A stretch of DNA of 64,000 nucleotides. It comes from Echinicola arenosa. Its GTDB lineage: Bacteria; Bacteroidota; Bacteroidia; Cytophagales; Cyclobacteriaceae. The notes beneath the pieces are model-generated. The model was not told the origin of the DNA, did not search any database, and worked only from the letters and a program-made list of their open reading frames with translations. Of this stretch, positions 6,317-15,069 are shown in pieces. The stretch covers positions 434,001 through 498,000 of the forward strand of contig NZ_JACYTQ010000002.1 in NCBI RefSeq assembly GCF_014841125.1, written 5' to 3'. Each line of letters opens with the position of its first letter. Position 1 is the first letter of the stretch. A program made the position numbers and the translations under genes.

Positions 6317-8245
6317 ATGATGAAAAATTGTTTTCTGTGTTTCATTTTTATGGCTCTTTTGACGGTTGGCTGTACCAGTCTTCCACAAAAAGGGAAAAGC
6401 CAGTTTTCCGCTGGAGAATATCAAACTGCCATTGGAACTTTTTCAAAAATACTGGCTGACAATCCTGATGATGCTGACGCCAATTACTATGTAGCAGAAA
6501 GTTACCGCCTTTCGAACCGCATTGAAAAAGCGCTTCCTTACTATGATAAATTACTCGAGGAAGAAGGATCATTTGAAAACTACTTCAAAAAAGCAAAAAG
6601 CCTTCATGATCAAGGGGATTATGAAGCTGCCGCAGAGGCCTACAGACAGGCCAAAGAGTTTACCAATAGTGATTCCTTGTTGGCTTTGGCTGACCTTGGA
6701 GCAGAAAACATCTCAAAAATCAAAGAAATCACAGACTATTGGCCTTATCATGAACTTCAGAACTACGAACTGTTAAACAGTTCAGGGATTGACTACGCTC
6801 CTATCGTCAGTGAGAACTTCCTTTATTTCACTAGTTCAAGAAGAGCAAGTGGAGCTTATCCTGCAACCGGACAAGGTTATACCAAATTGTTTCGAGCGCG
6901 TGCCGATGGAATAAAAGTAGATGTTCAAAATGTACAGGCATTACCAGAATTCAGGAACGAAGAAGGCCTTAATCAAGGCGCAATTGCCATTAGCCCTGAT
7001 GGCAACACAATCATTTATGCAAGAGGAAATAGCACCAGTAAAAATGACCTTCCTGATGTAAGTCTCTTTATCTCCTATTTTAGGGGAACTGGTTTTACAG
7101 ATCCAATTTGGATGCCCGTTAATGAAGAAGAGAGCTATTGGAATTCAACTCCAGCATTTAGCACTGACGGTTCCGTACTTTACTTTGCTTCCAACAGGCC
7201 TGGAGGTTACGGAGGAATTGACCTTTATAAAGCCACCAAGCTCGCCAATGGCGATTTCGGCAACGCCGAAAACCTGGGACCGCAAATTAATACTCCAGGT
7301 AATGAAATGTTTCCTAGACCAATGGGAGATCAGTTTTTCTTTGCTTCTGATGGACATCCTGGCTTTGGTAAGCTTGACCTCTTCGTGGCTGAAACCAAAG
7401 ACGGCAAAAAAACAATTACCAATCTGGGCAAGAACATCAATTCAGTGGGAGACGATTTTGGAATATTCTTTACTGACTTTCCGAAAGAAGGCTTTCTTAC
7501 TTCTAATAGAGACGGAGGAGTAGGTGACGACGATATTTATTATTTCCAAGACAATACGCCAAAACCAAAAGTGGTTAATGTATTCTTGAATGTCACCACC
7601 CTTCAAAAAACGCCGGAAGGAACAGAAACCACTTTACCTAGTACCAGAGTAGCATTATATGACAGTACCAAAAAAGCTACTGGCGGGGATTTCTCCAACC
7701 AACAGGGCAAGCTGAGATTCCGCTTGGAACCCAATGCTGAGTTTACCATGATTGCCTCTAAAAACGGTTACTTTACCAAAAGTATTCCTTATTCTACTGT
7801 GGGTAAAACACCCAAGCAAGAGGAGTTGATACAAGATGTCACCAATATCACTTTGGATACCACCATTGTCTTGGATAAGCTTGAATTAGAAAAATCCATT
7901 GTTCTAGAAAACATCTATTACGACCTTGACAAGGCTGACATTAGACCTGATGCAGCCGTTGAATTGGACAAGTTGGTTAAAATACTCATGGACAACCCGG
8001 AGATCAAGATCGAGCTTAGTTCCCACACCGATGCCCGTTCAAGTGATGAGTACAATAAAGACCTTTCCCAACGTCGTGCAGAATCTGCAGTCAATTATAT
8101 TGTATCACAAGGAATTTCCAGAGACCGTTTAGTCGCCAAAGGCTATGGTGAGGAACAGTTGATCATAGAAAATGCACAGACTGAAGAAGAACACCAAACA
8201 AACAGAAGAACAGAGTTTAAGGTTATTGAAATCGAAGAAAAATAA
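6317..8245 (+). CDS. PorE-like lipoprotein: TPR, beta-propeller, regulatory-like domain and OmpA C-terminal domain
   Basis: 642 residues. The N-terminus is a lipoprotein signal with lipobox LTVGC (Cys19 if the first of two ATG codons is used). TPR-like helices follow (about 25-130), then a WD40/PD40-type propeller (about 155-410; FSTDGSVLYFASNRPGGYGG, DGHPGFGKLDLF and SNRDGG motifs). Next comes a carboxypeptidase-regulatory-like beta domain (about 418-495), then an OmpA_C peptidoglycan-binding domain (about 528-640; SSHTDARSS, LSQRRAESA, NRRTEFKV). This order matches PorE of the type IX secretion system, proposed to tie that machine to peptidoglycan. Similar paralogues exist, so the T9SS role is inference. 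A strong terminator follows the stop. Confidence 0.85.
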   Translation: MMKNCFLCFIFMALLTVGCTSLPQKGKSQFSAGEYQTAIGTFSKILADNPDDADANYYVAESYRLSNRIEKALPYYDKLLEEEGSFENYFKKAKSLHDQGDYEAAAEAYRQAKEFTNSDSLLALADLGAENISKIKEITDYWPYHELQNYELLNSSGIDYAPIVSENFLYFTSSRRASGAYPATGQGYTKLFRARADGIKVDVQNVQALPEFRNEEGLNQGAIAISPDGNTIIYARGNSTSKNDLPDVSLFISYFRGTGFTDPIWMPVNEEESYWNSTPAFSTDGSVLYFASNRPGGYGGIDLYKATKLANGDFGNAENLGPQINTPGNEMFPRPMGDQFFFASDGHPGFGKLDLFVAETKDGKKTITNLGKNINSVGDDFGIFFTDFPKEGFLTSNRDGGVGDDDIYYFQDNTPKPKVVNVFLNVTTLQKTPEGTETTLPSTRVALYDSTKKATGGDFSNQQGKLRFRLEPNAEFTMIASKNGYFTKSIPYSTVGKTPKQEELIQDVTNITLDTTIVLDKLELEKSIVLENIYYDLDKADIRPDAAVELDKLVKILMDNPEIKIELSSHTDARSSDEYNKDLSQRRAESAVNYIVSQGISRDRLVAKGYGEEQLIIENAQTEEEHQTNRRTEFKVIEIEEK

Positions 8246-8248
8246 ATC

Positions 8249-8280
8249 AAAAACCCGGGCAGCAACCCGGGTTTTTTCTT
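8249..8280 (+). terminator. Rho-independent terminator after the OmpA-type gene
   Basis: A nine-base GC-rich stem (AAACCCGGG / CCCGGGTTT) with a six-base loop, followed by a T-rich tail. It closes the plus-strand unit that begins at 2783 or later. Confidence 0.9.
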
Positions 8281-8396
8281 TGCCCCAATTTTATTCTGTT
8301 TATTTCCTTAATACTATACAACATTCAAACATATATTTTCTCAATCCTTCTTAAAATCCTTAACTTTACGGCAATATTAACCAAGTCATTATTCTA

Positions 8397-9560
8397 ATGG
8401 ACGAAAGATATATGCAAAGGGGCGTTTCTGCCTCAAAAGAGGATGTGCACCAAGCCATTTCAAAACTTGACAAAGGACTCTTCCCTAAGGCATTTTGTAA
8501 AATAGTAGAAGACACCTTGGGCAATGACCCCAACTACTGTAATGTCATGCATGCGGATGGTGCCGGCACAAAATCTTCCCTAGCCTACTTGTACTGGAAG
8601 GAAACAGGAGACCTAAGCGTATGGAAGGGAATTGCACAGGATGCCATCATCATGAATATCGATGACTTACTTTGTGTGGGAGCCATCAACAATATCTTGG
8701 TTTCCTCCACCATTGGAAGAAATAAAAACCTAATTCCAGGCGAAGTGATTTCAGCTATCATCAACGGCACTGAGGAAGTCCTACAAATGCTTCGGGAAAA
8801 CGGCGTAAATGCCGTGCTTACAGGAGGTGAAACTGCCGATGTAGGAGACTTGGTTAGGACCATCATCGTGGACAGTACAGTGACGGCCAGAATGCGCAGG
8901 GATGAAGTCATCTCCAATGACAATATCAAAGCTGGCGACGTAGTAGTCGGCATCGCCTCCCATGGACAAGCCAAGTATGAGACCGCTTATAATGGTGGCA
9001 TGGGCAGTAATGGCCTTACTTCTGCCAGACATGATGTCTTTAACAAGGTCTTAAAAACCAATTACCCGGAGAGCTTTGATCCATCAGTTCCTGACAATTT
9101 GGTCTATACTGGCAAATACAACCTTACCGATCCAGCTCCAGGTACTTCCGTTGATGTAGGTAAATTGGTACTTTCTCCAACAAGAACTTATGCCCCTATC
9201 ATGGTAGAAGCGTTGAAATACTTAAGACCTCAAATCCATGGTTTGGTGCATTGTAGCGGTGGCGCACAAACCAAAGTATTGCACTTCGTTGACAATGTAC
9301 ATGTCATCAAGGACAACCTCTTTGAAACTCCTCCTCTTTTCAAGATCATCCAAGAAGAGAGTGGTACTGACTGGAAAGAGATGTACAAAGTCTTCAATAT
9401 GGGACACCGAATGGAAGTGTATCTTGAAGAAAAATATGCTGAAGAGATCATCGACATTGCCGAGTATCATGGCGTGGACGCACAAATCATTGGACGAGTA
9501 GAACCTCATGATGGTAAAAAAGTAACCATTAAAAGTGAGCACGGAACTTTTGAATATTAA
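8397..9560 (+). CDS. purM: Phosphoribosylformylglycinamidine cyclo-ligase (AIR synthetase)
   Basis: 387 residues. PurM catalyses the ATP-dependent ring closure of FGAM to AIR, the fifth step of purine synthesis, in the cytosol. The N-terminal part shows the family landmarks: YMQRGVSASKED, an ADGAGTKSSLAY nucleotide/Mg segment, and DAIIMNIDDLLCVGA. The middle has LTGGETADVGDLVR, and the C-terminal half contains HCSGGAQTKVLHF and FNMGHRMEV. It is somewhat longer than enterobacterial PurM (about 345), as is usual in Bacteroidota. No other pur gene is adjacent. A ceramidase-like gene follows after 14 bases and may be co-transcribed. Confidence 0.95.
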   Translation: MDERYMQRGVSASKEDVHQAISKLDKGLFPKAFCKIVEDTLGNDPNYCNVMHADGAGTKSSLAYLYWKETGDLSVWKGIAQDAIIMNIDDLLCVGAINNILVSSTIGRNKNLIPGEVISAIINGTEEVLQMLRENGVNAVLTGGETADVGDLVRTIIVDSTVTARMRRDEVISNDNIKAGDVVVGIASHGQAKYETAYNGGMGSNGLTSARHDVFNKVLKTNYPESFDPSVPDNLVYTGKYNLTDPAPGTSVDVGKLVLSPTRTYAPIMVEALKYLRPQIHGLVHCSGGAQTKVLHFVDNVHVIKDNLFETPPLFKIIQEESGTDWKEMYKVFNMGHRMEVYLEEKYAEEIIDIAEYHGVDAQIIGRVEPHDGKKVTIKSEHGTFEY

Positions 9561-9574
9561 TCAAGAGAAATAAT

Positions 9575-10903
9575 ATGCTTCGTAAAATACTTAAAACATT
9601 GGCCTGGATAACAGGCCTTTTACTTTTACTGGCCTTTTTTCTCCTAGATGAGGTGGATTGGTCAGAACCTCGGGACAAAGCCTATTATCAGGAAACTTTA
9701 AAGGCCATTGATCAGCTTGAACCAAGCTCTTCCCAAGGGGATGCCTGGTTGGCAGGTTGGTCGCGTGTAAATGTAACTCCCCAATCACCCGTTGATCTGG
9801 TGGGCTATAAACCTAGGGGGAAATATGAGTTTGTGGAGGACAGTAGCTTTGTCAAGGCCTTGGTCTTGGGGAATGGGCATCAAAACATCGCCTACCTCAA
9901 TTATGAACTTTTGATTGTACATCCATTCCTTGCCTCTTCCATCCAGAAAAGTATCAAAGAATCCAAGCTTCCCATCAACCAAGTCTATTTTACAGCAACC
10001 CACACCCACAGTGGCATGGGTGGATACATCCCAGGGCTTATGGGCAAAATTGCTTTTGGAGGTTATGAGGAGGAAATTGTCCAGATGCTTGCAACCAAAA
10101 CTGTCCAAAGCATTCAAGAAGCCCTTTCCAATCAAGATCACGTACGAATCACTTATGAGCGATATGCCGCTCCTCAGTTTGTAGCCAATAGGTTTATTCC
10201 CGATGATCCTGTAGATCCTTTTATCAGGCAACTCATCTTTACTAAACCAAATGGCGCTAAAGGAACTTTATTCACTTATACCGCCCATGCCACCTGCTTG
10301 AGCAGCAAGTTCATGGGACTCTCTGGTGATTATCCTTTTTACCTCACAAAGGATATGATGGATGATTATGACTTTTCACTTTTCGCCGCAGGAACAGTCG
10401 GAAGTCACCGTCCTTTGGCACCAGGAAACACACCCAAGGATATAAGAACTTATGCCCATCAGTTGGATAGCTTGATGGAAGCCGGACCAATAAGTACTGA
10501 TACCATTCAATCTAACCTGATAAAACTAGCAACACTCAAGCCCACTTTACCAGAAGCTACTTATAGGGTTTCTAACAATATCAGATTACGGCCTTGGCTA
10601 TTCAATAGCCTATTTGGAGATACCAACAGCCATTTTGACTTGGTACAAATAGGAAACACCTTGATGATTTCCAGTAGTGGCGAAATATCCGGAGTATTTT
10701 ATAAAAAGTGGGAAAAATTGGCCAAAGAAAAAGGACTCAACCTAATGATTACTTCCTTCAACGGCGGCTATATGGGGTATATAGTTCCAGATGTTTATTA
10801 TAACAGAAATTACCACGAGGTTCGGGACATGAACTGGTATGGCCCTTATAGTGGCTCATTCTATGATGCCATCATCACTGCTATTATTTCTTCGGTGAAA
10901 TAA
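9575..10903 (+). CDS. Membrane-anchored neutral ceramidase-like hydrolase
   Basis: 442 residues. One N-terminal helix (about 9-25) would anchor it in the membrane with the catalytic part outside the cytosol. The rest resembles the N-terminal catalytic domain of neutral/alkaline non-lysosomal ceramidases: GWSRVNVTP near residue 62, then ATHTHSGMGGY (H143, H145 as Zn ligands), then a TAHATCLS histidine segment. Family members cleave the amide bond of ceramide. Bacteroidota make sphingolipids, so a lipid-amide substrate is plausible. It is shorter than full neutral ceramidases (over 600 residues) and seems to lack their C-terminal beta domain. It overlaps the convergent next gene by 20 bases. 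Confidence 0.78.
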   Translation: MLRKILKTLAWITGLLLLLAFFLLDEVDWSEPRDKAYYQETLKAIDQLEPSSSQGDAWLAGWSRVNVTPQSPVDLVGYKPRGKYEFVEDSSFVKALVLGNGHQNIAYLNYELLIVHPFLASSIQKSIKESKLPINQVYFTATHTHSGMGGYIPGLMGKIAFGGYEEEIVQMLATKTVQSIQEALSNQDHVRITYERYAAPQFVANRFIPDDPVDPFIRQLIFTKPNGAKGTLFTYTAHATCLSSKFMGLSGDYPFYLTKDMMDDYDFSLFAAGTVGSHRPLAPGNTPKDIRTYAHQLDSLMEAGPISTDTIQSNLIKLATLKPTLPEATYRVSNNIRLRPWLFNSLFGDTNSHFDLVQIGNTLMISSSGEISGVFYKKWEKLAKEKGLNLMITSFNGGYMGYIVPDVYYNRNYHEVRDMNWYGPYSGSFYDAIITAIISSVK

Positions 10904-11252
10904 TAGCAGCTTTATCATTACTTTCCTTCAGCTTTACTATCGGCATCCTAGAAAAATAATCAGCAGGGATCTCTACCACTTTGATTTTTCCGCTAAAACT
11001 TTTCGACATTTCTAGAATTTTCATATTTGGATCCACAAACACTACCTCATTGGTTCCTTTCATGCTATTTCGAGACAATAAGACTTCTCGAATAGCACCA
11101 GGAGACAGAGAAAAGCTAAGACTGTCACTTTTCAAAGGTTCCAAATTAAAAGTTTGAGGAACGGTATCATTGCCTATCAGGCTATCCACCTCTTGAGCAT
11201 ACAATCCCGCAGAAACGAGAAACAGCCCTATAAAAATCAACGGCTTTTTCAT
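10884..11252 (-). CDS. Small exported protein of unknown function
   Basis: 122 residues with a Sec signal peptide (MKKPLIFIGLFLVSAGLYA, cleavage before QEVDS). There are no further membrane helices, cysteines or recognised motifs, so a periplasmic location is expected. The mature part is acidic to neutral with a beta-rich look (NEVVFVDPNMKILEMS, KIKVVEIPADYF). Its 3' end overlaps the end of the ceramidase-like gene by 20 bases on the opposite strand; both reading frames look genuine there. I do not recognise the family. Confidence 0.7.
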   Translation of the reverse strand: MKKPLIFIGLFLVSAGLYAQEVDSLIGNDTVPQTFNLEPLKSDSLSFSLSPGAIREVLLSRNSMKGTNEVVFVDPNMKILEMSKSFSGKIKVVEIPADYFSRMPIVKLKESNDKAAIISPKK

Positions 11253-11322
11253 ATCAATAATTATGTGATCGAGTCATAATATAGCCTCTAAAAAAGGCTT
11301 TATCAAAAAAACAACGTTAAAG

Positions 11323-11952
11323 CTAGTTAATAGGTTTCACACACAGCCAACTCCTTATCCAATCTCCTTTATAGTTCTTTGAATCGCTAATATACCAGCC
11401 GTATTTATCAAAAAAGAATTTATAGTTGGGCAAATCATTTCGAGGGTTTTTGGTTATAATTCTAAAAAACTGAATCATCACAAATTGAATCCACCTTCTA
11501 TCAGATCTATTAAAAAAATCTGTAAAAATCCACTTGGCGCTCTGTGCTAAACGTTTTTGCAATTCACCAAAAAGATTATCCAACTCTTTCTCTGGCAGAA
11601 TGTCCAGCAGGTATTGTGTGATAATCACATCAAATTTTTTCAAAGGTAAATCTTGAAAATCACTTTGATGGATAAATTCAATATTCCCTTGCCCTACTGC
11701 TTTTGTGTTTTTCTTAGCTTTTTCGATCATCTTCTCAGAGGCCTCCACGAAGCATATTTCTCCATTTCCTCCCACCATTGATCGAATATATGAAAGGTTT
11801 GAACCTGTCCCTCCTCCAACTATTAGCACTTTGTCTCCATTATTTATATGATCTAAAAATGCCAGTTTGCTTTCTCGATACCCCTTTCCCAAAACCAAAA
11901 CCGCCAGTTGATCATAAAAAAACACCACTTTGTCATAAAGGTTCTTTTCCAT
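11323..11952 (-). CDS. Class I SAM-dependent methyltransferase (UbiE/Methyltransf_25-like)
   Basis: The chosen start gives 210 residues, beginning MEKNLYDKVVFFYD, a usual beginning for this family (YD...FYD). An in-frame ATG at 12034-12036 would add 28 residues that look unrelated and would leave only 38 bases for the divergent promoters. The SAM-binding glycine loop is VLIVGGGTGSNLSYI, the acidic end of strand 2 is CFVEASEKMIEKAK, and FDVIITQYLLDIL forms the strand-4 region. The methyl acceptor is unknown; quinone, lipid or small-molecule substrates are all possible. It is divergent from the acyl-CoA dehydrogenase gene. Confidence 0.78.
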   Translation of the reverse strand: MEKNLYDKVVFFYDQLAVLVLGKGYRESKLAFLDHINNGDKVLIVGGGTGSNLSYIRSMVGGNGEICFVEASEKMIEKAKKNTKAVGQGNIEFIHQSDFQDLPLKKFDVIITQYLLDILPEKELDNLFGELQKRLAQSAKWIFTDFFNRSDRRWIQFVMIQFFRIITKNPRNDLPNYKFFFDKYGWYISDSKNYKGDWIRSWLCVKPIN

Positions 11953-12074
11953 TTTATAAAGATAGTGTTTTGTAATCAGGCCACCTGCTTCAGCAAGAGC
12001 AGCCCAAGCAAAATTGGTGGCAATATTTTTGTACATTTAATTTCATCTTTAATTTTTAACAACCCAAAATTGAC

Positions 12075-13433
12075 ATGAAAAACCTATTGAAATCTTTTTC
12101 TGGCATAAAGTCCCTGATTAAGAATATAGACTTCGCCAAACTCAACGAGCTTTCCCAAAAAGTAGACCTCAACGAAATGGTCGGTGTGGTGTCCAAAATG
12201 AGTGAGGAAGACCTCGCCAAAATGATGAAGATGATGAAGGGAGGAGGAAAGAAAAAAGAAATTCCTGAAGTCAATGGAGATTTTTATACACTCGAAAAAA
12301 CATTGCCTCCTCATGAACAAGAGATCATCGCCCAAGTAAGGGATTTTATGGAGAAGGAAATTCGGCCTATTGCCAATGAATATTGGAATAAGGGGCATTT
12401 CCCGATGCATATTATCCCTAAGATGGCTAAGCTGAACATTGCTGGCTTAACTTATAAAGGCTATGGCTGCCCTGGACACTCTGCCTTATTAGAAGGCTTT
12501 TTGGCCATGGAAATGGCCCGGGTAGATACTTCTATATCTACCTTTTTCGGAGTTCAATCAGGCTTGGCCATGGGTTCCATATATGTCTGTGGTTCTGAAG
12601 AGCAAAAAACGGAATGGTTGCCTCAAATGCAGAAAATGGAGATCATTGGTGCTTTTGGGTTGACTGAACCAAAAGTTGGCTCAGGTGTGGCTGGGGGATT
12701 GACCACAACATGTAAACGCGAAGGAGATGAATGGGTGATCAACGGACAGAAAAAGTGGATCGGAAACGCAACTTTCTCCGACATTACCATCATATGGGCA
12801 AGGGATTTAGATGATCAGCAAGTAAAAGGTTTCATCGTCAAAAAAGACAATCCAGGCTTTCATCCAGAAAAGATTGAAAATAAAATGGCCTTAAGGACCG
12901 TCCAAAATGCACTGATAACCATGAAAGATTGTAGGGTACCGGAAAGTGACAGACTTCAAAATGCCAACTCATTTAAAGACACTTCTGAAATTCTTCGATT
13001 GACCAGAGCCGGTGTGGCCTGGCAAGCAGTCGGCTGTGGAAGGGGAGCTTATGAAGCGGCTTTGAGATACACCAATGAGCGAAAACAGTTTGGACGACCG
13101 ATAGCGGGTTTTCAGTTGGTACAAGACTTATTGGTCACGATGCTTGGAGACCTTACCGCCATGCAAACCATGGTCTATCGACTCTCCCAAATGCAGGATG
13201 CGGGAGAATTGAAAGACGAACATGCTTCCCTTGCCAAAGTTTTCTGTACACTGAGGATGCGAACGATAGTAGACCATTCTCGGGAATTGTTTGGCGGAAA
13301 TGGTATTCTACTGGAATATGATATAGCCCGGTTTGTAGCTGATGCAGAAGCCATTTATAGCTATGAAGGCACTAAGGAAATCAACTCCTTGATCGTAGGA
13401 AGGGCAATCACAGGTCAAAGCGCTTTTGTTTAG
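12075..13433 (+). CDS. Acyl-CoA dehydrogenase with N-terminal helical extension
   Basis: 452 residues. From about residue 70 it is a standard FAD acyl-CoA dehydrogenase: FGLTEPKVGSG (flavin/substrate loop), WVINGQKKWIGNA, RKQFGRPIAGFQLVQ and a C-terminal SYEGTKEIN in which E431 fits the catalytic base. The arrangement is closest to the glutaryl-CoA dehydrogenase-like branch, which would transfer electrons to ETF in the cytosol. About 65 extra residues precede the domain: amphipathic helices ending in a Met/Lys-rich MMKMMKGGGKKK stretch. Their role is unknown; membrane or partner binding is a guess. The gene converges on the UbiA-like gene with five bases between stops. Confidence 0.92.
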   Translation: MKNLLKSFSGIKSLIKNIDFAKLNELSQKVDLNEMVGVVSKMSEEDLAKMMKMMKGGGKKKEIPEVNGDFYTLEKTLPPHEQEIIAQVRDFMEKEIRPIANEYWNKGHFPMHIIPKMAKLNIAGLTYKGYGCPGHSALLEGFLAMEMARVDTSISTFFGVQSGLAMGSIYVCGSEEQKTEWLPQMQKMEIIGAFGLTEPKVGSGVAGGLTTTCKREGDEWVINGQKKWIGNATFSDITIIWARDLDDQQVKGFIVKKDNPGFHPEKIENKMALRTVQNALITMKDCRVPESDRLQNANSFKDTSEILRLTRAGVAWQAVGCGRGAYEAALRYTNERKQFGRPIAGFQLVQDLLVTMLGDLTAMQTMVYRLSQMQDAGELKDEHASLAKVFCTLRMRTIVDHSRELFGGNGILLEYDIARFVADAEAIYSYEGTKEINSLIVGRAITGQSAFV

Positions 13434-13438
13434 AATTC

Positions 13439-14302
13439 TCAAAAAACAAATATCAATAGAAAAGGAAGCATGTATGCAGCATCAATTTGTCTTCGTACAG
13501 CTTCCTTATTGTCTTTAGAACGGAGGAAAGCAAGGGCATGAATCAAAAACATGATCAGTAACACCAATGCATACAAATAATACATTGAGCTCAAAAAGAA
13601 AAATAAACTGAGGATATAAGCTAGACCAATATATAATAAGCCACTTAATAGATTTTTGGTAAGCCCTTCTCCCAAAACATTCACAATAGAATTCATATTA
13701 TCCTTCTTGTCACTGTCTTTGTCCATATAGGACAGCAATAGCAAATTAAACCAAGCCATCAGAAAGTAGCCAAATGCAAAAAACCAGAAAGCCTTAGGAA
13801 GTCCTCCTTCTGGAAAACGAATCAATGGTACTAGGGTTATTCCGGCAGTATAAAAAGCCGCTGTGGAAAGTTCCTTAAGGAATGTCATTTTCTTACCAAA
13901 AAACTTAAGAAACATGATATTCCCTACTATCATGGTTCCTAATAAGAGTCCAAATGTGATCAAACGAGAAAACTTGATGTAATTAAATGCCAAATAAAGT
14001 CCTGTAATCCCTACCAAAAAAAGCCAAACCAAAAGTTTATTAAAGTTTTCTTGATGAAAGAGATGCCTTGCAGAACTCGCCTGACCTTCAATATTTCTGG
14101 CATCCATCAGGTGGTCAAAAGTATAAATCCCCCAAACAGCTAGAGACATTAAAATATAGACAACCGGTGTCAGGCTAATACCTAATAAATGCTGAAAAAA
14201 AAACAATCCCGCACACGCTCCCAGTACCACATCTAAAGAGAGCCATTGAAAATAATTATAATATTTATTAAGTACATGTGCCATCCAATAGTAAATATAC
14301 AA
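13439..14302 (-). CDS. UbiA-like polytopic membrane protein
   Basis: 287 residues with about eight hydrophobic helices. An aspartate pair D63xxxD67 (TFDHLMDARN) after the second helix and a second Asp cluster (D195, D197, D199) resemble the two Asp-rich Mg-diphosphate motifs of UbiA prenyltransferases. The match is loose: the first motif lacks the usual NDxxD asparagine. It could prenylate a small acceptor in the membrane or be a family member with another role. The ATG seven codons downstream (giving MAHVLNKYYN) is an equally good start. It has no operon partner on its strand. Confidence 0.65.
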   Translation of the reverse strand: MYIYYWMAHVLNKYYNYFQWLSLDVVLGACAGLFFFQHLLGISLTPVVYILMSLAVWGIYTFDHLMDARNIEGQASSARHLFHQENFNKLLVWLFLVGITGLYLAFNYIKFSRLITFGLLLGTMIVGNIMFLKFFGKKMTFLKELSTAAFYTAGITLVPLIRFPEGGLPKAFWFFAFGYFLMAWFNLLLLSYMDKDSDKKDNMNSIVNVLGEGLTKNLLSGLLYIGLAYILSLFFFLSSMYYLYALVLLIMFLIHALAFLRSKDNKEAVRRQIDAAYMLPFLLIFVF

Positions 14303-14378
14303 TCCAACTAATAGTTTTGGAATGATATAGTTATATTTAACACAGTCAATTTTATTTCAAACCTAATAAACCATCTAA

Positions 14379-15014
14379 ATGAAAAGAATTCTTTTAAGCA
14401 ACTTATTTCTTTTTTTCTTAAGCATTGCCGCCATTGCCCAGTCTCCAGTGAAAGTAGCATGCGTAGGAAACAGCATCACTCAAGGACCGGGCAGAGACCA
14501 TCCGGACAGCTGGCCTTTATTAATGGAAGACATCTTAGGGGAAAGCTTTTTGGTTAAGAATTTTGGTGTTAGTGGAAGAACTTTGCTCAAAAATGGTGAC
14601 TACCCTTATTGGAATGAACCACAGTTTAAGGAAGTCCAAGATTTTGAAGCAGATATTTTAGTGATCAAACTGGGCACCAATGACTCCAAACCTCAGAACT
14701 GGAAATACAAGGATGAATTTGTCGCTAATTATATTGATCTCATCAATACCTTTAAAGCAAGCATGCCTGAAGATGGAGAAGTGTACATCTGTATTCCGGT
14801 TCCAGTTTTCAAAGATAACTTTGGTATCACTGAAAGTGTTATGGTAGATGAAATGAGGCCAATGCTAATGGAGGTTGCCAAAAAGACCCATTCAAAATTG
14901 ATCAACTTATACAAGCCGCTCCAAAAGCACGGAGATCTTTTTGCAGATGGAGTTCATCCCAACAAAGAAGGGAATTTGCTGATGGCTGAAGCAGTCGCCA
15001 AAAAAATCAAATAA
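14379..15014 (+). CDS. Exported SGNH/GDSL-family hydrolase
   Basis: 211 residues with a Sec signal peptide (cleavage near AIAQ). All SGNH blocks are visible: block I VACVGNSITQG with the catalytic Ser, a conserved Gly in NFGVSGRT, block III KLGTNDSK with Asn, and block V DGVHPN with the Asp/His pair. It is expected to act in the periplasm as an esterase or acetylesterase, for example on carbohydrate or lipid acyl groups; the substrate cannot be read from sequence. It is a single gene followed directly by a terminator. Confidence 0.88.
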   Translation: MKRILLSNLFLFFLSIAAIAQSPVKVACVGNSITQGPGRDHPDSWPLLMEDILGESFLVKNFGVSGRTLLKNGDYPYWNEPQFKEVQDFEADILVIKLGTNDSKPQNWKYKDEFVANYIDLINTFKASMPEDGEVYICIPVPVFKDNFGITESVMVDEMRPMLMEVAKKTHSKLINLYKPLQKHGDLFADGVHPNKEGNLLMAEAVAKKIK

Positions 15015-15046
15015 TAAAAAAGCTCCGCAAATTGCGGAGCTTTTCA
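15015..15046. terminator. Bidirectional terminator between SGNH hydrolase and gcvP
   Basis: A GC-rich stem GCTCCGCAA / TTGCGGAGC, flanked by A residues on the left and T residues on the right, so it can stop transcription from both convergent genes. Confidence 0.88.
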
Positions 15047-15069
15047 TTCTTATCCTGAAATCGCTCTAA

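Noticed and set aside
11283-11299. A possible terminator after the methyltransferase gene (AGCCT / AGGCT)
   Set aside because: The stem has only five pairs and no good T run on the minus strand.
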